Source: Indioceanicola sp046045995 (GTDB lineage Bacteria; Pseudomonadota; Alphaproteobacteria; Azospirillales; Azospirillaceae). Taken from it: DNA of 11,607 bases. This document shows, one piece after another, positions 6,493 through 11,607 of this stretch (position 1 is the first letter of the stretch; every line of letters begins with the position of its first letter). Location of the stretch: contig JBJOKR010000159.1 of the NCBI GenBank assembly GCA_046045995.1, positions 1 through 11,607 on the forward strand. The letters run 5' to 3'. The translations under genes were made by a program, and so were the position numbers. The notes beneath the pieces are model-generated. The model saw nothing but the letters and a program-made list of their open reading frames with translations, was not told the DNA's origin and did no database searches.

Positions 6493-8532
6493 ATGACTGC
6501 CGCTGTTTCTCTCACCGCCGCCGAAGCTGTTCCGACCGCCCCCCGCCGTCGCGGTACCGTCCGCTTCGGCATCGCGCTCCGCCTGGGTCTGGCCTTTGGC
6601 GCGATCCTGGTCGCCATGGGTGCGATCGTCGTCCATACCCTGCTGGCCTATCGCGATGTGGATGCGACCCTGGCGGTGGTGGTGGACAGCACCTTGCCGA
6701 AATTCGATGCCCTGGACAGCCTGACCCGGGCGGCGGATGGCCTGGCCGGGGCGGCAAGCTCCGCCGCCGTCGTCGCCACGGTGGAGGAGGCGCGGGCGGC
6801 GAAGGAGAATCTGACTGCGGCGGAGGCGGCGTTCGACACGGCCCTGCGCACCGCGCCGGAGCGGCTGGGCGACATCCCGGCCATCGCCGCCATGCGCACG
6901 ATCGGCGGCCGCTTCTCCGCCCAGGTGCAGGTCTTGGGCTCCACCGTCGAAGGGCGGGGGCGGTTGCAGGGTGATCTGGCCGGGCGGCTGGACGGGGCGA
7001 TGCAGCGCCGGGCAGCGGCGGTCAGCGCCCTGACCGGGGCCATCACCGCCGCGGATGCGGTCGGAACCGAGGCGCTGGGCCGGGTGACAGAGGCGACGAT
7101 GGCCGGCTATGCCGCTCTGGTCGCCGGGGCCGGGGCCGCCGATCCGAGCCAGCTTTCCCGGCAGGAGGCGGCTTTCCGTATGGCCCTGACCGATTTGGAG
7201 GGTGCGCTGGCGGCGCTGCCGCCCGACGCGGCGGGTCTGCTGCCCCCCCTGGTCCAGGATCTGCGCGACCTGACCGACGGGCGCGGCGGGCTGCTGCGCC
7301 TGCGCGCCCGGCTGCTGGATGCCGATGCCCAGATCCGCGGCCTGGTGATGCTGAGCGCGGAGAATGCGGCCCTGCTGCGGGCGGAGGTGAAGGCGGTGGC
7401 CGCGGCGGTGCAGGACGATGTGCGCGGCCAGGCCGATGCCCTGGCCGGGACCATCGCCGTCGCCCGTAGCGCCCTGATCGTGCTGGGCATCGTCGGTGCC
7501 GGCATCGCCATCGGTGTCGCCGTCTTCTATGCCGGTGCCCGGGTCGCCGGCCGCATCGCCCGCCTGTCCCGCCGCATGCTGGATCTGGCCGACGGCAATC
7601 TGGATGTGCGGATCGACACGGCGGGCAGCGATGAGATTGCGGAGATGGCGAAGGCCATGACCGTCTTCCGCGCCAATGCCCTGAAGATCCGGGAGCAGGA
7701 AACCCTGATCGAGGCCGAGCGGCGGGAGGCGGAGGAGCGGCGGCGCACCGCCCTGGCCCAGCTGGCCGGCAGGTTCGAACGCTCCGTCGGCGGCATCGTC
7801 GCCACCCTGGCCCGGGCGGCGGGGGAGATGACGCGCCTGTCCGACACCATGGGCCGGGCCGCCGCCGATACCGCCAGCCGGGCGGATGTGGTTTCCCGCT
7901 CCAGCGAGGTGGCGAGCAGCAATACCCACACGGTCGCCGCCGCGACGGAGGAGCTTTCCGCCTCCATCCGGGAGATCAGCGGACAGCTTCAATCCGCCAT
8001 CACCATCGCCGGCCGGGCGGGGGAAGAGGCGGAGACGGCGACCACCCATGTAGCCCGGCTGGCCGAGTGTGCCGCCCGCATCGGCGATGTGATCCGCCTG
8101 ATCGAGGATATCGCCGGCCAGACCAACCTGCTGGCCCTGAACGCCACGATCGAGGCGGCCCGGGCGGGGGAGGCGGGCCGCGGCTTCGCCGTGGTGGCGG
8201 GGGAGGTCAAGAGCCTGTCCACCCAGACCGCGGGGGCCACGGGCGAAATCGCGGCGGAGATCGGGGCCATCCAGGGGGCGGTGCGCGATGTCGTCACCGT
8301 GATCCGGGAGATCGGCGGTACGATCACCAGCCTGACCAATGTCTCCGGCATCATCGCCGCGGCCGTGGAGCAGCAGAACGCCGCCACGGCCGAGATCAGC
8401 CGGTCCATCGCCGAGGCGGCGGTGGGTGTCGCCGATGTCACCGGCACCATCGGCCAGGTCCGCGCCGCCGCCCAGGACACGGGCGAGGCGGCGGGGCAGG
8501 TGAAGCTGGCGGCCGACGAGCTGGCCCGCTAG
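6493..8532 (+). CDS. Methyl-accepting chemotaxis protein with a large periplasmic sensor; C-terminus cut by an in-frame TAG
   Basis: This is a membrane chemoreceptor that signals to CheA/CheW. It has 679 residues to the TAG. TM1 lies at about 26-50, a helical Ala-rich periplasmic domain at about 51-325, TM2 at about 326-350, and HAMP at about 350-402 (ARLSRRMLDLADGNLDVRI, SDEIAEMAKAMTVFR). The cytoplasmic coiled coil follows, with the signalling tip IAGQTNLLALNATIEAARAG at about 540-559 and then GRGFAVVAGEVKSLS. The periplasmic domain's size and all-helical look suit a double four-helix bundle such as the HBM type (inference). After the TAG at 8530-8532 the same frame continues for 18 codons (AAELETAVGAFLRDVRAG) to TGA at 8587-8589. 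That continuation matches the usual end of such receptors, so TAG probably replaces a CAG glutamine. The signalling core is complete, so the protein may still work. The ligand is unknown; the downstream binding protein may be a partner. Confidence 0.93.
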   Translation: MTAAVSLTAAEAVPTAPRRRGTVRFGIALRLGLAFGAILVAMGAIVVHTLLAYRDVDATLAVVVDSTLPKFDALDSLTRAADGLAGAASSAAVVATVEEARAAKENLTAAEAAFDTALRTAPERLGDIPAIAAMRTIGGRFSAQVQVLGSTVEGRGRLQGDLAGRLDGAMQRRAAAVSALTGAITAADAVGTEALGRVTEATMAGYAALVAGAGAADPSQLSRQEAAFRMALTDLEGALAALPPDAAGLLPPLVQDLRDLTDGRGGLLRLRARLLDADAQIRGLVMLSAENAALLRAEVKAVAAAVQDDVRGQADALAGTIAVARSALIVLGIVGAGIAIGVAVFYAGARVAGRIARLSRRMLDLADGNLDVRIDTAGSDEIAEMAKAMTVFRANALKIREQETLIEAERREAEERRRTALAQLAGRFERSVGGIVATLARAAGEMTRLSDTMGRAAADTASRADVVSRSSEVASSNTHTVAAATEELSASIREISGQLQSAITIAGRAGEEAETATTHVARLAECAARIGDVIRLIEDIAGQTNLLALNATIEAARAGEAGRGFAVVAGEVKSLSTQTAGATGEIAAEIGAIQGAVRDVVTVIREIGGTITSLTNVSGIIAAAVEQQNAATAEISRSIAEAAVGVADVTGTIGQVRAAAQDTGEAAGQVKLAADELAR

Positions 8533-8613
8533 GCGGCGGAGCTGGAGACCGCGGTCGGCGCCTTCCTGCGCGATGTGCGCGCGGGCTGACACCAAAGCAT
8601 TGGGGATGAATCC

Positions 8614-9615
8614 ATGATCCGACGGGCCAAGACCCTGCTCTGCGCCGCGCTGCTGTCGGCGGGAACCCTCGGCGCCCTCCCGGCGGCGGCGGCCTTCAGC
8701 CCCTGCGTCATCTATACGGAGGCGGGGAAGTTCGACAAAAGCTTCAATGAGACGGCCTTCGCCGGCGTCCAGCGCTTCACGGCGGAAACCGGCGTGCCGG
8801 TGCGGGAGTTTGAAACCACCGATGCCGGCCAGTACTTGGCGCAGATGCGGGCCGCGGTCGATGCGGCCTGTACCGATGTGGTGGTGATCGGCTTCCGCTT
8901 CACCAAGGACATGGCCGCCTTCGCCCCCGACCATCCGCTGGTGCGCTTCACCATCATCGACGGGGTGGTGGAACAGCCCAATGTGGCCGCAGTCCTGTTC
9001 GCTGAGAATGAGGGCAGCTACCTGGCCGGGGTCGCCGCCGGCCTGTCCACCCGGACCGGCACCGTGGGCTTCGTCGGCGGCATGCCGGTGGATGTGATCC
9101 TCCGCTTCCAGGCCGGTTTCGCCCAGGGCGTGCGGGCGGTCCGGCCCGATGCGGTGGTGCTGGCCGACATGGTGGCGGAAGGTCCGGCCGGCTTCGCCGA
9201 TCCCTTCACCGGCAGCGAACTGGCCCGCGAGATGATGGCCAAGGGGGCGGATGTGGTCTTCCCCGCCGCCGGCAGTTCCGGCCTGGGTGTGCTGCACGCA
9301 GCGGCCCAGGCGGGTGGCCTCGCCCTTGGGGTCGATTCCAACCAGAACTACCTGTACCCGGGCCGCATCCTCACCTCCATGGTGAAGCGGATCGATGTGG
9401 CCGTGGTCCGCGCCTTCGAAGCCGGGCGGAACGGCACGTTCCAGGCGGGGATCACGGTGCTGGGGCTGAAGGACGGGGCGGTGGATGTGGCGGTGGATGA
9501 CAGCAACCGCCCCCTCTGGACCCCCGCCATCGCCGATGCGGTCGCCGCGGCGCGGGCCGATATCGTCGCCGGGCGTATCACCGTCGACGGGGCGGATGCC
9601 ATCGTCCCCCGCTGA
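8614..9615 (+). CDS. BMP/PnrA-family periplasmic substrate-binding protein
   Basis: The 333-residue protein belongs to the basic membrane protein (BMP) family, whose characterised members bind purine nucleosides for ABC importers. Landmarks are AGKFDKSFNETAFAGVQRF near the mature N-terminus, a VAAGLSTRTGTVGFVGGM block, RFQAGFAQGVRAV, GADVVFPAAGSSGLGVLHAA and the GVDSNQNYL segment. Residues 1-27 are a Sec signal peptide ending at an Ala run; no lipobox cysteine is present, so it should be a free periplasmic protein. The start at 8614 follows GGGGA at a suitable distance, 24 bases after the TGA that would end an uninterrupted chemoreceptor frame, so the two genes are probably co-transcribed. 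No permease or ATPase gene follows. It may feed a transporter encoded elsewhere or present ligand to the receptor; nucleoside specificity is family-level inference. Confidence 0.92.
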   Translation: MIRRAKTLLCAALLSAGTLGALPAAAAFSPCVIYTEAGKFDKSFNETAFAGVQRFTAETGVPVREFETTDAGQYLAQMRAAVDAACTDVVVIGFRFTKDMAAFAPDHPLVRFTIIDGVVEQPNVAAVLFAENEGSYLAGVAAGLSTRTGTVGFVGGMPVDVILRFQAGFAQGVRAVRPDAVVLADMVAEGPAGFADPFTGSELAREMMAKGADVVFPAAGSSGLGVLHAAAQAGGLALGVDSNQNYLYPGRILTSMVKRIDVAVVRAFEAGRNGTFQAGITVLGLKDGAVDVAVDDSNRPLWTPAIADAVAAARADIVAGRITVDGADAIVPR

Positions 9616-9661
9616 TCCAGTCCGACCGACCCTGCCGCCCGATCGCCGCCGCCCAATCCCC

Positions 9662-9695
9662 GCCGCCCGCATGGCGGCAGCCGGTCGCCGCTGCC
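9662..9695 (+). terminator. Pair of overlapping short hairpins after the BMP-family gene
   Basis: GCCGCC (9662-9667) pairs with GGCGGC (9673-9678), and alternatively GGCAGC (9676-9681) pairs with GCTGCC (9690-9695). The two stems share bases 9676-9678 and exclude each other. No T run follows; an A-rich stretch does. They may mark the end of the chemoreceptor/binding-protein transcript. Such stems are common in GC-rich DNA, so support is modest. Confidence 0.3.
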
Positions 9696-9774
9696 ATCAA
9701 AAGACAACAAATCGATTGGGGGAATGGTGTAAAGTGGAAATGAACCAGCGGTGCTGCGGGAGGGTGGCAGGGTG

Positions 9775-10596
9775 ATGCGGGGGGGATGGGTGTCGATCCT
9801 GGCGCTGATCCTGTGGATCGCAGTCCGCCCGGCATCGGCCGGTGCGATGCTGGGGGAATCCGGCCCGGGCCCGACCCGGCTGATCCTGGTCGCCGATCCC
9901 TGGTGCCCCTATAACTGCGATCCCGCCGGCGGGCGGGAGGGCTACATGGTCGATCTGGCCCGAGCCATCCTGGAACCGTTGGGCTACAGCATCGATTACC
10001 GGGTGGTGACCTGGGCCGTTGCCCTGCGCATGGTGGAGGAGGGGCATGCCGACGGCATCATCGGCGCCGGCCGGGATGAGGCGGTGGCCTTGGTCCCGTC
10101 CAGCCCGCTGGGCCGCTCCGCCAAGGGGGTGCTGAGCCGCACCGGCTATCCCTTCGCCTGGTCGGGGGTGGAATCCTTCCGCAGCCACCGGCTGGCGGTG
10201 ATCCGCGGCTACCGGTATGGGCAGATGCTGGATGGCTATATCGCCCAGAACGCCGATTCCCCGGCCCGCATCACCACCCTGTCCGGCTTCGGCTACAACC
10301 AGTTGACCCAGGCGGTGCGCCTCCTGCTGGCCGGGCAGGTGGATCTGGTGGTGGATGATGTGAATGTCCTGTCCTGGAAGGTGGACCAGTTCGGCTTGCG
10401 CGGGCGCACCGACCTGACCGACCTTGGCGATGCGGAGGATGTGTTCATCGCCCTGTCTCCCCGCCGCCCCAACGCCAGGGAACTTGCCCGGCTGCTGGAT
10501 GACGGGATCCACCGCCTGCGGCAGGAGGGGCGGCTGGCCGCCATCCTGGACCGCTACGGGCTGAAGGACTGGGCGGTACCGGCGAATGCCCATTGA
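9775..10596 (+). CDS. Periplasmic binding protein of the SBP_bac_3 type, without transporter partners
   Basis: The 273-residue product has a signal peptide (residues 1 to about 22, ending near RPASA). The mature region follows the extracellular solute-binding family 3 pattern: LILVADPWCPYNCDP at its start, GYMVDLARAILEPLGYSIDYR, then MVEEGHADGIIGAGRDEA. The second lobe is represented by HRLAVIRGYRYGQML, and QAVRLLLAGQVDLVVDD precedes a closing helix (LDDGIHRLRQEGRLAAILDRYG). Family members bind amino acids or similar small solutes, or act as sensors. A CPYNC cysteine pair sits near the N-terminus. ATG 9775 is preferred, with GGGAGGG upstream; in-frame GTG codons at 9751 and 9772 are alternatives. 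A 159-base gap with an AT-rich patch (about 9696-9745) separates it from the BMP gene, so it may have its own promoter. No permease gene adjoins. Confidence 0.87.
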   Translation: MRGGWVSILALILWIAVRPASAGAMLGESGPGPTRLILVADPWCPYNCDPAGGREGYMVDLARAILEPLGYSIDYRVVTWAVALRMVEEGHADGIIGAGRDEAVALVPSSPLGRSAKGVLSRTGYPFAWSGVESFRSHRLAVIRGYRYGQMLDGYIAQNADSPARITTLSGFGYNQLTQAVRLLLAGQVDLVVDDVNVLSWKVDQFGLRGRTDLTDLGDAEDVFIALSPRRPNARELARLLDDGIHRLRQEGRLAAILDRYGLKDWAVPANAH

Positions 10597-10702
10597 GGCG
10601 GGGGCGGGCTACGGGGGTGTCGGCGTGATGGCGGACACTGCGCCCCGGCCCCATCCCGTGACAATCCTGCGGCAATCCCGGCTCGGGCCCTGGCCCGCGC
10701 GA

Positions 10703-10730
10703 CCCGGCACCCCATCTGATGGGGGTCGGG
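10703..10730 (+). terminator. Strong stem-loop just upstream of the PGPGW-type gene
   Basis: CCCGGCACCCCAT (10703-10715) pairs with ATGGGGGTCGGG (10719-10730) around a CTG loop: 12 pairs including one G-T, with one bulged A. It ends about 20 bases before the next start codon. No T run follows, so it is either an unusual terminator for the binding-protein gene or a leader structure near the ribosome site. A second dyad, CGGGCC/GGCCCG (10684-10697), lies just before it. Confidence 0.45.
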
Positions 10731-10749
10731 CAGAGACGAGACCGCCGCC

Positions 10750-11037
10750 ATGGGCCCCCATATCCGCGCCGAAACCGATCCGCTGGCCCGCCTGCGCCAG
10801 ATCCTGCTGATCGCCATGGGCTGGACCATCGTGGCCTTGGGGCTGGTGCTGATGCCCCTGCCGGGGCCCTTCGGGGTGCCGCTGGTGGTCTTGGGCGGGC
10901 TGCTGCTGCTGCGCAACTCCGCTCTCGCCCGGCGCCGGCTGATCCGCTGGAAGCGCAGCGCCTCCCCCCGCCTGGCCTTCCTGGTCCGGCGGCTGGAGGG
11001 GTGGCGGGACCGGCGGCGGATGAAGCGGCGGGGCTGA
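10750..11037 (+). CDS. Small PGPGW-type transmembrane protein
   Basis: The 95-residue product resembles the putative transmembrane PGPGW family, a group without an established function. Two hydrophobic segments (about residues 17-36 and 42-58) flank the turn LPLPGPFGVPLVVLGGLLLL. That turn carries the family's PGP core, but Phe-Gly replaces the usual Gly-Trp. After LLRNSALARR comes a strongly basic tail (RRRLIRWKRS, then RRLEGWRDRRRMKRRG), which should lie in the cytoplasm next to lipid head groups. The start at ATG 10750 has only a weak purine-rich site (AGAGACGAGA) upstream, with the stem-loop at 10703-10730 just before it. It is convergent with the transporter gene, 17 bases away. Confidence 0.8.
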   Translation: MGPHIRAETDPLARLRQILLIAMGWTIVALGLVLMPLPGPFGVPLVVLGGLLLLRNSALARRRLIRWKRSASPRLAFLVRRLEGWRDRRRMKRRG

Positions 11038-11054
11038 GCACCCGTCTTGCCCTG

Positions 11055-11607
<553 letters not shown>

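Noticed and set aside
6237..6974. Plus-strand open frame running from the spacer into the chemoreceptor gene in another frame
   Set aside because: Most of it overlaps the chemoreceptor coding sequence, and its product is Gly/Arg-rich noise.
8530..8532. TAG in the chemoreceptor as a recoded amino acid such as pyrrolysine
   Set aside because: No recoding machinery or context is visible, and a one-base change from the expected glutamine codon explains it more simply.
6409..9672. Very long minus-strand open frame (1087 codons) opposite the chemoreceptor and BMP genes
   Set aside because: Its translation is low-complexity Gly/Arg/His/Asp typical of antisense frames in GC-rich genes. Both plus-strand genes are clear family members.

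Overview
The window reads as a chromosomal segment of a high-GC alphaproteobacterium, probably of the Rhodospirillales/Azospirillaceae type. This is inferred from the strongly GC-biased codon use, the two-subunit glycine decarboxylase, the style of the chemoreceptor and the stand-alone periplasmic binding proteins. No rRNA, tRNA or species-specific marker is present to settle the taxonomy.

Region 1 (1-4380, plus strand) is a glycine cleavage operon: the 3' end of gcvT, an unrecognised secreted 185-residue protein, gcvH, gcvPA and gcvPB. The last three genes are joined by one-base TGATG stop/start overlaps, so H protein and both halves of the P protein are probably made together. Short GC-rich hairpins lie on either side of the secreted-protein gene. 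Any operon promoter or glycine riboswitch would lie upstream of the window.

Region 2 (about 4381-6240, minus strand) is a compact AT-rich cassette unlike its surroundings: sampled lines give 38% GC here against 68% in gcvPB. It holds three tightly packed genes: a 124-residue protein of unknown family, a 99-residue single-pass membrane protein, and a 342-residue classical AAA ATPase with intact Walker A, Walker B, pore-loop and sensor motifs. A good sigma70-type promoter precedes the first gene, and a long inverted repeat separates the last gene from gcvPB. This looks horizontally acquired and is the best candidate for an undescribed system; its function cannot be read from sequence.

Region 3 (6238-10596, plus strand) starts with a non-coding leader. 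It continues with a methyl-accepting chemotaxis protein, a BMP/PnrA-family periplasmic binding protein and a second periplasmic binding protein of the SBP_bac_3 type. No permease or ATPase accompanies either binding protein, so sensing is at least as plausible a role as transport. The chemoreceptor frame is cut by an in-frame TAG, and 18 further codons of typical receptor C-terminus follow up to a TGA.

Region 4 (10597-11607) has a small PGPGW-type membrane protein on the plus strand and, convergent to it, the C-terminal half of an EamA/DMT-type transporter on the minus strand. The transporter's upstream part disappears into poly-C runs that look like a degraded contig end rather than real sequence.
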